From positions 828,808,897-828,872,896 of the forward strand of contig NC_081411.1 of assembly GCF_030272615.1 (NCBI RefSeq): a DNA stretch of 64,000 bases. The letters are read 5' to 3'. Shown here piece by piece: positions 22,965-35,451 of the stretch (its first letter is position 1; each line of letters opens with the position of its first letter). Below the pieces are notes generated by a model, which was not told where the DNA came from, ran no database searches, and worked only from the letters and a program-made list of their open reading frames with translations. Made by a program: the position numbers and the translations under genes. Source of the stretch: Cryptomeria japonica (lineage: Eukaryota; Streptophyta; Pinopsida; Cupressales; Cupressaceae).

Positions 22965-24097
22965 AGGAGCTTCCAACATTATTTTATTATTAAATCTACC
23001 AGGTGTCTCCATGAAAGGCAATTTTTCTCCCTTATTGGCGAATTTTGGCAAAGTGCTGAAGTGAAGTGTTGGGTTGAGGATTCTTTCCCCCATTTTTTCC
23101 AGTTTGCTGTTCCATTCTCTTGCTGCCATTGAAGAACATTTCCAGATTTTAGCAATTTTCCAAGTTTGGTGATTGTTTTCCAAATTTGGCGATTTTTGGT
23201 GAAAGGTAGCGATTTTTGTGTTGGAGAATTTGGCGACTTTTTTTTCCATTGTTGCTTGCTGTTCCAACCTCCATTGTTGTAGATCCGAGCTGCCATTGAT
23301 GACATTTTCAGAATTTTAAAAATGGCACCATAGTTGGAGAAATTTCGATTTTGGTTTTGGAGGGGTTTGGTGTCACATTTTGGTGATTTTCCATGCATGC
23401 TTGGTGGCTGCCATCATTCCCAGCTTGCTGATTCGCTTCAGATCTGAGGTTTGTCTTCAAATTTGACCTTCATTATGGCTGCCCATTGATTTTTAGACTT
23501 CAATTTTCATTGCCCAGCCAATTCCAACTTAGGCGATTTGCATTTGGAGGTGTTTTGTGGAGTTTTTTAGTGCATTTTCAGACCATTTTATCGCTGTTGC
23601 AAGTCTGAAAACTCCATTGTTAGGTGGTTGTCCTTAGAAATTTTCATTTCGAGCCACCTAACTGCTTTGGCGATTTTGCTTGGAGCTGATTCCTTAGCTC
23701 TTTTCCATCATTTTCAGGGATTTTTATCTACTTTGCAAGGTGTTGGTTGTCTTTAGAATTGTTGACCTCCATTGTTGACTGCGGAAGGTGTCTTCAAACA
23801 TACCTTTGTGTGAAAACACAACCTTTCACACCTTTCCTTAGTCATCGTTGATCCGGTATACTCCTTTGCATTTTAGCTTGCATATTTTCTAAGCACAAGG
23901 AGGTATTAATGAATTTTATAGAGGGTTTCCATGCCCTAGCGTTGTCACACTTGAATCTAATTGTTAAAATTTACAAAGTGTATGGATTATTTTCCTGACT
24001 TCATGCTCTAATTAGCTAAAATCTTTAGAAAGTCAGGAATTTTATTAAGAGCATTATTTATTTTTCGAAGTCTAACTTCAAGCTTTGTATAGGTACG

Positions 24098-27000
24098 ATG
24101 TCGAAGTCTAGATATAAGGAAAGGAATGAACTATTGAAGATGCTGGAGACTGGATTCTATCCAGAGCTTAACATTTCATCCAGATGGAAAGAGATCACAG
24201 ATACAAACATGCATTTCCTAGACTTCGACCAGATGCAGCAGCAAATGTTTGGAATCGGAGATCAAGTTCTTTCCCTAGCATATGCGAACATTATGAAGAG
24301 TGGCATTTTTCATGCCGCTGGATTTCCACAGTCTATACAGTGCAGTGAAAGTGTGCACGATGTTATGATCCGCTCACGCGAATGATCAAGACTCCTAAGG
24401 GTGTTGTTATTTCCTACCTTGCTGAGGACGCCATTACTGAAGTGTTCGGAATTCCATGCGGTACAGATATGAAGGATGTGACCAAGGAAGAATATACAGA
24501 CAGATATATGAAGAAGATGGGTGTATGCAAGAATTTGATAAACAAAGAGTGGATGATTGAGCCTAGGTCTCATCATTCCAAGGCTCCCAAGACACTCATG
24601 TGCGTAGACTTCAAGGATGACTATAGCGACTTAATATTCCTACTCAACAGAGTGATGGGGATGTCGTAGGGAGCAATTTTCGATGGATGGATGTTCTACT
24701 TCATCCAGGATTGTCCTAGAGGAACATTGCTAAATTGGTCGAAGATTATAAGTGACAATCTGGACTTTCAGTTGAGGAATGTAGAGCGGTCCAAGTCATT
24801 CGCCATGACTTCTTACCTGGTATACTTGCTTGCACGGTTTGTTTCATACAGAGGATTGATATGCAAAGGTGAAGTCGGGAATGGGCAAGGACAATTTAGG
24901 AGTCATGAATGCTACCCCTAGCTGAGCATGTATAGAATTGAATACAATAAGAGAGTGAATGATACATTCACTATGTACATCACACGAATGCTGCAAGGCG
25001 GAATCCACAAAAGATTGTCCAAGGAGGCAATAGAGTTGATAGAAAAATATGGATCGTGGTACATTCAGTTTCCCACTTTCACGTACCTTAGGATTCATGG
25101 GTTTCAATCTGAACCCTACAGACTTCCTAGGTATCCGACCGACAGAATGATCTTGTTGGAAGTGGTGAGACAACTTCTAGAGTTCGATGCCATTCAGAGA
25201 GAGAAGCACAGGACAGACATGATATTCCCTATTTTAGTTGGGAAGACATCAGAGGTTTGCCAGTCTGCCATAGCCGCCAGCACTACAAGTGAGGAGCTTG
25301 CATTCTATCGATTTGCTACATACAAGAAAAGAGAAAGATTTGATCCAGACAAGATAGTAGGAAGGATTAGGGGAGAGAAGTTCATTCACAAAGTTGACAT
25401 AGAAGATTATTGGGCCAACCCGATGGACGAGCAAGCAGTGAAGAGAAGAATGTTTTCCAGAATGTGGTCCAGAATGTCAGTGGATTTCATGAGGAAGTGT
25501 GGACTTTTCCTCATTCCTGATCAAGTGTTAGATAACAAAGATCATACGCATCCACAGTGTGAGAGTGAAATGAAGGAGGCAATCTTATTGCCAAATTGGT
25601 CAAAGTCAGAAGAGATTGACTTGAATGTATTGATGAGAGAGGTCTTGAGTTTCTCCCGTGCATGGGTAGATATACAGATGAACAAGTTAGTTGATATGGG
25701 TGTTCCCTTCACTTATGAAAGGATGAAGCCGAAAGAGTCTATTTCCGAGGATGATCAGAGGACTGTTAGTGATGTCAGGATTCATGCAGACGAAGAGAGT
25801 CAAGCTCCCAAGAGAAGGAAGAACATGCTAGGAGAAGTCAAGGCCAGAGGGAAGAAGATCGAGGAGGTGAAGAAGAAACAAAAGACTATCATTCTTCCAC
25901 CTATCACTCCTTAACCCCCTCTCAGTGTCTCATCAATTGAAGTGATTGAAGTAACAGAGCAGAACAAGGAAACCCAACAGTGTTCCAACACAGTAATACT
26001 ACCAGGGAATACTCAGGAATTTCATGCCACAATGACATCTGCACCTCCGAATGATAATGATGATTAGCCGGGATCCCCTACTGTCCTTTTGGAAGTTAGT
26101 TTGGGAAATGAGGTATATGATTGGACTAGGAATAATCATGACGATGATGAAGATGTTATCTCGGCATTGAGAGGGCTTGATCGAGAAATATGTCTCGATG
26201 ATGGTATGGAGATGGTCGCTATTCCTGAATGGTTGATGAGAAGTATGGAGAAAAGTAAACAAATGATAGAGGTACAACGTATTGACGACATTGATGACTA
26301 CCTAGCTAGGAGTGCTAAGGAGAAAGAGCCCAAGAGAGCGAAGATTTTGTCGCATATAGTTAGAGATGAGACAAGAATGCGGATTGCGCAGATTGCTATT
26401 CCTATTGCAGGCGTGACAACGGACATTGCTACTCCTATGCATTTCCAGGTCACTTAAGTTGCCCTTGGTCGTACATCCAGAAAGCAAGAATTTCAGGTTG
26501 TTGGTGAAAACCTCAAGGCAATCGATGCAAGGTTAGACAGAGAGATTGCGGAGAAAGAAAGGTACAAAGAAGAGAATATCAGACTTGGAGAGTATATTGA
26601 AGGCGTGAAAATCCCACCCTTATTTCCTCTATTGCAGTTGACCATGGAATACATTCACACTATGAGGAAGCGAGAGGTACACTCTCGGAGGTGGAAAAGT
26701 GGATTGAGAATACAAGAAAGCAGGTAAATGATTTCCTTACTCAGTTTGTCCATGCATATGATAGGACAACTGGGCTCGTATTCAGAATCCAGTATTTGGA
26801 GGGAGTTTGGGAAGAATTCCGGCCTATTCAAGAGAAGACTATTCCACGCCTCCAGGCTTTGAAGAAGATTCCTAATTCCACCTTGGTCAGCGAGAACATT
26901 GTGCACAGTGGAGACAAATATGATTTCCATGGCTGGTATTGTGCTTTGGCCGTGAAGAAATCAACTTATGAGAACGCCCAGTGGAGTTGTATGGAGATGG

Positions 27001-27395
27001 AGGGATTGATTCACGACATTCAGATGAAGATCCTTGCCTCGATTGAGGAATTATTGGGTATTGATGTTAGTGATGCTAGTGGTTTACACTTAGCCGAATC
27101 AAGAGACAAGATGAAATTTATGTATTTTTGCCAGTTGGACTTTTTGAAGAAGAGTCAGATAGACGACTTGGTCTCTTTGTTGATTCATGTTCATAGTTCG
27201 CAGAAGCTCATGCCAGAATGGGAGAACACTTTGGATGCTTGCTTGGATTCATTGGATGTGATTGATTTACAACAGGATACCTTGCCTAGCATTTCCATGG
27301 AGGAGTTAGATTCAGTATTGGCTAGATTCTTGGAGTATGCTAGGAGAGAGAGATGCAAGGATGATCTTCTAGAAGATTCCCTATTTGATGATTAG
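24098..27395 (+). pseudogene. E2 copy of the family ORF, broken
   Basis: Start ATG at 24098 follows TATAGGTACG, a splice-acceptor-like context shared with E1 and E4. Segments align in order with the E4 protein: SRWKEITDTN, KSGIFHAAGFPQSIQC, SYLAEDAITEVFGIP, WMFYFIQD, NDTFTMYITRMLQGGIHKRL, LPRYPTDRMILLEVVRQL, and a C-terminus ISMEELDSVLARFLEYARRE. Breaks: a frameshift between 24360 and 24385, stops at 24667-24669, 24917-24919, 25912-25914, one near 26065 and 26455-26457, and a second frameshift near 26690. Overall length is about 1,100 codons. Function unknown; this copy cannot make full protein. Confidence 0.88.
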
Positions 27396-27530
27396 GTGTC
27401 TTTTCATTGGGCCATATGTTGGTGGCGCCATTTTTGATGTAAACCCTAATTAGGGCAATTCTAGGGTTTTGTTGGCATGATATTGGCCGTTGATCTTGTA
27501 TCAATCTTGGTCCTCCATTTTGTAAGAGAC

Positions 27531-27537
27531 TATATAT
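27531..27537 (+). promoter_or_regulatory. TATA-like box near the 3' end of E2
   Basis: TATATAT followed by CTCATTTGTAAGAGAG, about 816 bp before the 3' terminus. E3, E4 and E5 have a matching arrangement. Confidence 0.45.
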
Positions 27538-28352
27538 GCCTCCTTGTCTCTCATTTGTAAGAGAGAATTTTTTGTAGAATTGTTGGTATATGCTGCAGCT
27601 ATTTCATAATCATTGTTCAATTGTTGGTGATTTTGCTCTTCAAGTGTTGTATTTGCATTCATGGTTCTCAATTCCTCCAAGTTAGATTAGAATTTAGATT
27701 AGAATTTATTTTCATGTATGTTAGATTGAGTGGAAGATTTGTTGAATTTATTTGTGTGGAATCCTTAATCCGTACCACTAGCCTCTTGCCGTTGGTACGT
27801 GCGCCTTGTGTGGTCAACTGGAAATTTGAGTAAGCTTAACTTGAACTATTACGCGTCCGTTGACAAGCATCAACTTGGATGGTGTCTACGTTTGATGGTG
27901 ATAGCCTGAAAATCTTTAAGTATACCTTATACGATTGCACTAAGCTTGTGTCAATACCTGTTTGTGAGACCTTGCCTAGTTTGATTCCACTAGGTCCATT
28001 CATCATTTCCTACATTCCTAGGCGTAGAATAGATTTCTTGAACCCTATTCCTTTTGCCCATTTTTTAGTAAGAAGTAAATCCAGAGCCATATTGATAAAT
28101 CTTAAGTTGTCAGCACACCTATTCCGCATCATCCATGATAATCCAAACATTTGCGTAAGTCCCCAAGTGAACACAACAATTCACATCGACCATTGAGTTA
28201 CCCACTCGTCAAGACCTGACATGTAGAAACCTTGGAATCATTTTAGTTGATCTCATTCTTAGCATCTGAGGTGATTTTGTTCAAGATAGGGTAAATTACC
28301 TTGGTATTTCATTCTGAAATGTTATGTGCATAAAAAACACATCAACAGGACC

Positions 28353-29009
28353 TTGCATTGCTTTTTTTTTTTCCATTCTAATTCAAGAATTCCTCATTTC
28401 AACATTGGATCTTATATTCTGATTTAGGAATTCCATATTTGACCTTTGAATTTCTACACTTCAAACATGGATTCCCATTTATCAACTTAGGAAGTTTCCA
28501 TTAATCCTCATCCCGATTCCAGATTATAAAGGAGATCGTGACCTAGAGGTGAGTGAATTCACCTCAAACATGGATTTCACATTGTAAAATTCAATCCTTG
28601 GAAAATTTGTTCATTCCATTTTCAAACCTTGGAATTCTCATTCCATTCCCTATCTAACCTTAGCAATTCTTCCTTCATCCACATCTAAGTGTTGGAACTC
28701 TCATGACATTCGGTTTTTCCTTAAGGACTAATCGCTCATTCCTCATCTGAGACTTGGAATTCGTGACTTGAGTCACCTATTCCAGACTTGAACATACCTT
28801 TCCAAGGACGGACTCTTACACTTACTCCATAGATTGAACAATGCATTCCCATCTGGATGAACAAGACATCACCACCCACTTATAAGAGCTAGGAGATTGA
28901 GAAACCCAAAATGCTAGTAAGCTAAGCAAACTAAGTGAAACACCTAAGCTAAAAAGAAAAAGAAAAAGAGGCCCCCCTGCAATGGGGTGTGTGTGTTAAC
29001 AACACAACA
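28353..29009 (-). repeat. E5 5' end segment with degenerate short repeats
   Basis: In E5 orientation this is the 5' end. It holds many variants of ACCTTGGAATTC/ACATGGATTCC spaced roughly 25-30 bp. A short AAAAAGAAAAAGAGG tract lies just inside the terminus. No gene was recognised. Confidence 0.45.
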
Positions 29010-29014
29010 ATACC

Positions 29015-30068
29015 CTTCGAGACATTTTAGTAGACGAACATATTGAAAAATTCATTGTCAGCATGTCATCTCTTGAGGAAGTTTGCAGGGGAACAAGAAA
29101 TGAAGAATCTGATCTTGAAGGATTTGTTGCTTCCACAAAGGAGGATGAAGCTAGTTCTTCATGTGCTTCTATCAATGGAAGGGAGTGCATTGATACTCAC
29201 GAGTGTTGAGATCAAAGAATCTATTGATTTGGAGTTCGCCGTTAAATCAACAACCAAGGAAGTATGGAAAAACAATAAAGAAGCTGAAACAATGGTTTTT
29301 AAGGGAAAAGACTTTTAGATAGGGATCATTTCTTCAAGATTGCTGGAGTGTAAGCTGATGCATTGAGAGTAAAAGAGGATGGAGTTAATAAGCTTAGTTT
29401 GGAGCTTAAGGATATTGAGGAGGCCTTGGAGAATATGCAAAGGGCTCTTCTAGAAGGAAAAAATCAGCTTGTTGTCATTGAGCAGTTCAAGGAATGGGAT
29501 AACAGAGAAAGGTCAAGGAGATCAAGTAGGTAATCGAGAAACTTGATAACATATAGGAGGTTTATGATTTAGTCCATTGTTCTAAGAAATCAGAAAATGG
29601 AAGCTTGGTGTAGTAGGAGGATTGGTTTGAGTTTGGAGATGACAATAATTTTCATTTAGTTGATAACCCATTGTTTGAGATTGGTGTTGATATCTAATTT
29701 GACAATCAACTTGGTATCAGATTTGGGAGAAGTTTTAGAGTCAAGTTGGAGTGTGGGTTGTGTGGGTTTTTACGTGTTGTTGATCTAAGTTCACATTATG
29801 GGGTGATTGGTTAACCTCTTGGAAGACCATAGGAGATGAAATGTGAAAATGAGAAGAAAGAAGAAGATTGCATTTGGAGTGAGATGACACTAGGAGACAT
29901 CATCATCCCTAACTACATGAGCAATTGGAAGGTAACTTGGGTATGCAATTTGATGATTTTAGTTTAGGATTATTTCATTGTTGGTACTCACTTTGAGTTG
30001 CATCGTTCTTGCATGAATTTTTGTCTTGAGTGTTGGAGTTGGCCAACAAGTGGGGCATTTCGTAAACT
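29015..30068 (+). other. No gene recognised; probable internal region of host A
   Basis: Contains an open stretch at 29043-29318 (91 codons) and neighbouring frames rich in E and K, without a recognised domain. By position it continues the gypsy host A interrupted by E5. Confidence 0.3.
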
Positions 30069-30073
30069 ATTTG

Positions 30074-30661
30074 TGTAAGATTTGGCTACGAAGGTAGCCA
30101 CCCAAGATCTAGAGGCCTAATGGAAAGCACAAGGACAAGAGAGAAACAATGTGACAAGAATAAATTGTATTGTCATCAATGATGCAATATAATATGATCA
30201 ATTGGATTCAACTAGAATGAATGTACATAGGAGACCCCTTGGTTAAATAGGCCAAGGTGAGAACATAGGAGTGCATCCCTGCAACCTAGCCTAGTGCCCA
30301 ACCTGCCTTGCCTTGGTCTTACTTACTGCCAATCGAGTGTGACAATCTTATGACATGAGACAAAAAGTGATAATCTATCATTCCATTAAAAGTAGAAAAG
30401 TGAGTGTGATAACACCACTAAAGGTGGATCACCCACCTAAGATGGAAAAGTGCAACCACAAAAGGTGGATGTGATAATTTGATAAAAGCATTAAAGGTGG
30501 AGATGCCATATAAGGTGGAAATGATAACATGATAACACCAACACCACCTAAAGTGGAGATGCTCCAACAAGCTCCTATGTGGTCCCTAAGTAAGGTTAAG
30601 TGATGTGTAATTAGGGCCTAGGTGAGAAAAACCAAGGTACAACACCTTAATTACACCAACA
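30074..30661 (-). repeat. 3' LTR of the gag/protease copia element
   Basis: Plus strand TGTAAGATTTGGCTACGAAG to TTACACCAACA; pairs with 35452-35987. It contains short repeated CACCTAAGGTGGAAAAGTG-type units around 30390-30555. Confidence 0.9.
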
Positions 30662-31592
30662 CCCCACTTAAGTGCAACTTTAAGAGAATGTCCACAAAAG
30701 CTAACAATGCAAGATGGGTTCCGACTACTAGGCCATGTTAGGTACCCAAGTAAAAATGCAAGACAATCTCTCACAAATGGAAAAAATGAGAAAATCCAGT
30801 GGGAAAAAACTCCTCCCCAAAAGAGAGATGAAAATGCAAAATGTTCTCAAAGAAGAATGAGAAGAAAAAAACTTCATGTGAAGAAAAAGTTCCCCCCATA
30901 AGAGAGAAGAAGAGAGACCATGAAGGCCCCCCTCAACGCAAAATATGCACCAATGGTAGATGCTCCAAACTGGATGTAGAAAATGGTTTACAAGCGTTGA
31001 ACAACGTTCCTCCCCTTAGGATGAAACAAAACCAAAGGTGTATGTATGGAGTTTCCCCAATCCTGAATGGAAGATGAAGGAAGAAATATCAAAATGTACC
31101 GAGTCTTTGAAAGCTACTCAAGTGTCCCCATGTTGATGCTAAAAGTTGCCCCTTCCAAATCAGGTGGAATAGGCCACACTGCTGAAAACGACAATACATG
31201 ATCTAGTAAAGATGAATGTAGAATATGATCCAAAGACTCAAATGTCTACTCTAAAGATAAAGAGACCTTCTCCAAATGTTGTACATAAGCATCCACAATT
31301 ACATCAAACTCAAAAAAATGTTCATGTAGAGAATGAACAGGAGGGTTAGAGTGGTCCCTCACAATAATTGAAGAAGGATCATCTCCATCAAAGAGAAGAT
31401 GTATGTCATCAATGGTGTCTCCCAAATCTGCAAGACACGACTCCACAAACAAATTTGCAATGTTTGTCAAGTAGTCATCCCAAGGAACCATGTCTAGGAG
31501 ACGGTGTTTGTTGTTGCACTGAATCACAAGGAGCCAAAACTGTAGCAACACAAGTATCATCAAATACAACAATCGATGAAGGAGATGGAATA

Positions 31593-32204
31593 TCAACACA
31601 TCTCAAGAACCTCAGTAGAGAGAACTCCAAGATTTAAACGACCATACTGAATCTCCTCAAATGTGTCCACGCTAGATGCCATAGTGTGTCCATCAACGAA
31701 ATCAACAATAGGAGCAAATTGTGAGGTGTAGACTCGAGAATGATGATCAACCTCTCCAACCACAACAATATCTCTGCATAGCGAATCCCGAATGATGATA
31801 AAATCTAGTGTGAAGTCAACACTCTTTCCTGCTCCACCATGTGTGATTTGATAGATAGAAAGGATATTGGTTGACAATGAAGGCAAACATAGAACATCAT
31901 TGAATACTCCATCATCCATGTCAATTGATCCCTTCCCACAAACTTACATATATGTGTTGTTAGCCATCAAGATTTGTGGTGATAAATGAGACTCAAATGA
32001 AGAGAGCATATTCTTTGAAGAAGCCATATGATGTGAAGCTCCTGAATCAAGTATCCACCTATCTAAATTAGAATCTGCAACTGCAACAAGTGCTTCCCCC
32101 TTATGTTTCTCTAGCTTAGATGATGATGAAGAAGAAGAATAGGATGAACTCCTTGACATTGTTGAAGGAAAATTGATTTGATTCTTCTTAAGAAGATGCT
32201 TCAA
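31593..32204 (-). pseudogene. copia protease and pre-integrase fragment
   Basis: 32204-31944 reads RWILDSGASHHMASSKNMLSS, a copia aspartic protease with the DSGASHHM motif, preceded by a serine-rich linker. 31919-31593 continues with VLCLPSLSTNILSIYQITHG and DHHSRVYTSQF, the segment between protease and the integrase zinc finger. The two are separated by an in-frame stop near 31944. The reading then loses similarity at about 31600, well before any integrase core. Confidence 0.82.
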
Positions 32205-32969
32205 CTCATCAATTTGTTTTAGATAACATTGGTGTTAATCATTGCCCAATTTCTTGCAATATGCACAAGTAGGCTTCTCCTTCTAGATGATTTCCCCTTA
32301 GGAGAGGATGTAGAATCCCTTTGTTGAGGAGAGGAAGATTGTGCTCTATCCTTTTGTGGCTTTGGCTTTGATTGCTTATGTTTCTTGTTGGAACCTTTTT
32401 CATGATTAGCCACCAAAGCATGTGGCTCAGATGGCTTGAGAACGCCCATTGTGCTTAGCTTTGCTTGTTCAAGAATCAACATCTTAGTGAATGAATCAAA
32501 GGATGGTGTAGCATAGGCACTTCCCATTGTCAATCAATGATGTGGAAACTAGAAACAAAAGCTTCTTACTCTAAAGGAAGCTTGTCCAACAAATTGAAGA
32601 CCAATTGTGCATCCTTCTTATCAATATCACAATCCTTGAGTTGTGCTCTTAGCTCATTTGCTTTAGTTAAATAGTCTTAGATTTTATCAAAATTCTTAGG
32701 ATCTAAATTTGTGAGATCATTGTCAAGCTTGTAACCCCCAATCTCATCAACTTTGCCATACAATTGAGCAAGTTTATCCCAAGATTCATTAACTATCTTA
32801 CACTTGTCAATGTGAAAGATAAGATCAACTGATACATATTTTCTCAATGTTCCAAGAGCCATAGTACTTTTAATGAGCCAATCGATTTTCAAATTAGCAT
32901 ATGATGGTTCTTGAATAGTTCCATCAATGTAGTGAGTTAATCCCTTTTGCATTAGTTTACTCCTAAGAT

Positions 32970-33588
32970 ACCGGTTCTTTCCCTTTTGGCCTGGGTCTGG
33001 GTCCTGGTTCTTGCCTGGTCCTGGTTCTCCTTGGGTTCCTCTCGGGTCCTTCCCAGGTGGCCGGGTTCCCTATGGGTCCTGCGTCGTAGGACCCTTAGGG
33101 AACCCAGCCACCTGGGAAGGACCCAGGGGGACCTGCATGAACCCAGGCCCGTGGGTTCCCAATAACGGGGCCCACGGGTCAAAAAAACAATAAAAACAAT
33201 AAAAAAAGACTTTTTAAAATAGTTTTTTTATAATAAAACTCTAATTCGCCCCTTTATGACTTTTTAAAAAAGACTTGGAAACTTGAATATTATCTTTTTT
33301 GCAAATTATGAAGATGATATTAGACTTTAGTTATTAGTTTACTGATTACATTTGCGATATATGAATATTTATTGGCTTTGGCAATTATGGATTTATGATT
33401 TATGATTTATCATTTATGTATGGAAAGTCACATTGTATATATTATTTTTGTATGGATTGTATATATTGAACATATATATAATAAATGTGTGTATATGTAT
33501 ATATATATACAGACGAACCCGTACCCGCACCCAAGTTTTTTTTTTTTTTTTTTTGCGAATCCGTACCCGAATCCGAACCCGAACCGGT
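32970..33588. mobile_element. Small inverted-repeat insert with long hairpin
   Basis: 619-bp insert inside copia gag with ends ACCGGTTC and GAACCGGT. One half is GC-rich and carries a near-perfect palindrome (33044-33124). The other half is AT-rich with (TA)n and a 19-base T tract. Flanks TCTTAGG and CCTAAG suggest a target duplication but no exact copy was found. The AT half resembles, inverted, the sequence at 54475-54720 next to hAT remnants. Class uncertain; hAT-related is the best guess. Confidence 0.5.
33044..33124. repeat. 81-bp GC-rich hairpin
   Basis: Arms begin GGGTCCTTCCCAGGTGGC and end CCACCTGGGAAGGACCC, with inner arms GGGTTCCCTA...TAGGGAACCC and GGGTCCT...AGGACCC around a GCGTCGT loop. 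Only a few positions are unpaired. Confidence 0.85.
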
Positions 33589-33668
33589 AACTTAGGTTTA
33601 TTCCATGCATTTATTTTCCATGTTGCATAATTATGTGGAGTTAAAAGTGGAAATTTAGGAGAACCCAT

Positions 33669-35438
33669 AACTAAAAATCAAAAGAGCACAAGAGAGAGGA
33701 AAGCACAATCACACAAGACACCTCCCAATTCTCTCAATCAAGAACAAACCACCCCCCGCCCCCCCAAAAAAAAAAAAATTAAAAAAAAAATGATGATTTG
33801 GCACTTTATACTTGGTGCTTTTACAATAGCCACTTGCAAAACAATGGTCCAAAAAAGACCATATGCTGAAAGTACAATTTCTACTCATAATCACTACAAA
33901 TTGATAGCACCAATGTGAAGTAGAAGAAAAATCATGCACTTTCAAAAGAAACGGCACATGAAAAGGAGTTCGTATAAGTTTGAATTGAGCCTTGGAAGTT
34001 GCAAAACGAGGATTAGACAACAACACCTGGCAAAAAACCAAATTCCTGGAAAATACATCATCATGAAAAACCACTTGCACCACTACGAAGGGCATGCAAT
34101 TCTAGCTCAAATAAAAAAATAATAATTTGAAAAAGACCTCAAATGAGCAAGTTATGAGCCTTCAAAGTTAGATTGTGAAATCAAAAATTTAAACCATGAG
34201 GGGGGAACAAATTTCAAAAGGGTGTTACTGTAGTGGTAACGTCAGTACATAATGAGCTTAAATTTGACTATAAATGGTCGTCCTGAGAAAAACCCTTGTG
34301 TAGGCTGACGTGGCAGTATGGTTGTTGGTGATTGGGCTTACATGTGGATGATGACTATACCATCCGTACAACTGATTGTGTGTACTGAAGTAGTGATGTG
34401 GGCAAATCAAACGCTGCCATGTGCCGACTGAGTTGGATTGTTTATGTGGTGATCGTACTCACTGTATCATTTGACAACAAATAATAATGTGTTGTGTGGC
34501 CCTTGCATGGCTTAGAATCCTGCTGACGTGCCTGTAGATGTGTATTGCCATGCTAATAGACTGGATGACGTGTCTGTTGGCCAGCTAATGAATTAATGCT
34601 GCATGATGGCCATTTAAGAAGATTTGCCTGCTTGTCCGAATAAGCTAGCATCATGGATGTTAGAGATGTTAGAATGCTAGAGAGCAGTGATCAAAAGTTG
34701 GTGGGTCGAGAGATTGCCAATGGGTGGCCAGAGCTTAACGCGAGCCATGAGTTGTCGGAGAATGCCGTGCGCACGCAGGAAAAAGAATGGTTGGAAGTTT
34801 GAGCGGGTGGTTGTACATGATGTGACACCTTCACTTGGAGAGTACTGATGCTGGGAGAGTATTGTTGTAGACAAAGACAGGGTACGGGGGCACCCCGACC
34901 CAAAAAGATGTAGAGTATTCTTTATTTACAAAAAAATTATACAATGTTGAAAAAAATTCTGCGATTAAAAAAAATAAAATTTAAATAACTTTACAAATAA
35001 TTACAAAAATTAATTTAAAAAAAATAAAATAAAATTGTACCAGTCTGTGCAGGTAGGATTGTATGGCCGACTTGCAATTTTTTTTGCCTTGGAATCAACT
35101 TTGTCCAAGTTGGACAAATTGACAGGCGATCTTAGCTGATTTGGCCCTCTCGATCACGATGGCGAGGTTGGTTTTGGCCCAAAGTGCTTATAAATTGTAG
35201 GTGTGTCCTAGATCTTGTAATGAACTCCAAACTTCAAACGACTGTAACTTTGGCCTTCAAAGTCCGATTTGAGCAAACGAAAAGGTGATTTTGACTAAAA
35301 ACAGCCTTCTGGATCCAGTGGTGGCCTCAAATTTGGCCCAACAAGTTCCAATTTTTCACTGCAATATAAAGCCACAAAAACACTAACCCCAAAATGCACA
35401 AAAAAATCTTTCAAAAGACTATCCAATGGCACCCTATT
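33669..35438 (-). other. Leader of the gag/protease copia element; nothing recognised
   Basis: 1.77 kb between gag and the primer-binding site, longer than usual for copia. It has poly-A/C runs at 33750-33790, a TGACGTGGCAG-containing part near 34308, and no ORF with a recognised domain. Confidence 0.4.
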
Positions 35439-35451
35439 GGCTCTGATACTA
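35439..35451 (-). other. Primer-binding site of the gag/protease copia element
   Basis: Coding strand TAGTATCAGAGCC directly after the 5' LTR; one mismatch to the initiator tRNA-Met primer site. Confidence 0.75.

Larger units (their letters stand above)
21608..28347 (+). mobile_element. E2: TGTTG/CAACA element with broken family ORF
   Basis: Starts TGTTGTGACCTTTTCACACA and ends AAAAACACATCAACA. The 5-bp duplication GGACC at 21603-21607 and 28348-28352 is exact. It contains, in order, a 5' hairpin (CCCCATTGCTAATGGGG), a motif array at 22240-22746, a TATA-like box at 22957, the ORF at 24098-27395, a second TATA at 27531 and the 3' terminus. It lies inside E5 in the opposite orientation. Repeats of the first kilobase were sought near the 3' end and not found, so no LTRs are visible. 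Confidence 0.93.
10665..29009 (-). mobile_element. E5: ORF-less TGTTG/CAACA element with two nested insertions
   Basis: On the plus strand it begins TGTTGATGCGTGTTTTATGA, matching the 3' terminus of E4 including CAGAATAAAATAC and ATCCTCTCTTGA. It ends GCAATGGGGTGTGTGTG...ACACAACA, like the reversed 5' terminus of E4. Flanks are ATACT (10660-10664) and ATACC (29010-29014). Own sequence is 10665-13813, 20971-21607 and 28353-29009, about 4.4 kb after removing the gypsy element and E2. The family ORF is not recognisable in it, so it looks like a deletion derivative. The right boundary is less certain because the terminus is diverged. Confidence 0.7.
32219..33668 (-). pseudogene. copia gag, split by a 0.6-kb insert
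   Basis: 33668 starts MGSPKFPLLTPHNYATWKIN, a typical copia gag N-terminus. It breaks at 33588, and reading resumes at about 32968 with LRSKLMQKGLTHYIDGTIQE, then ALGTLRKYVSVD and NESWDKLAQLYG. 32533-32219 is the gag C-terminal part, with a lysine/serine-rich stretch. Several frame breaks lie between 32540 and 32680. The CCHC knuckle is reduced to a few residues near 32240. Confidence 0.78.

Noticed and set aside
21608-28347. LTR pair for the E-family elements
   Set aside because: The terminal kilobase of each end was compared by eye in E2, E3 and E4; only TGTTG/CAACA match, as inverted ends, and there is no direct repeat.
33414-33668. ORFs over the (TA)n and T-tract region as genes
   Set aside because: Apart from the first ~26 residues, which are copia gag, the translation is low-complexity read-through of the inserted hairpin element.
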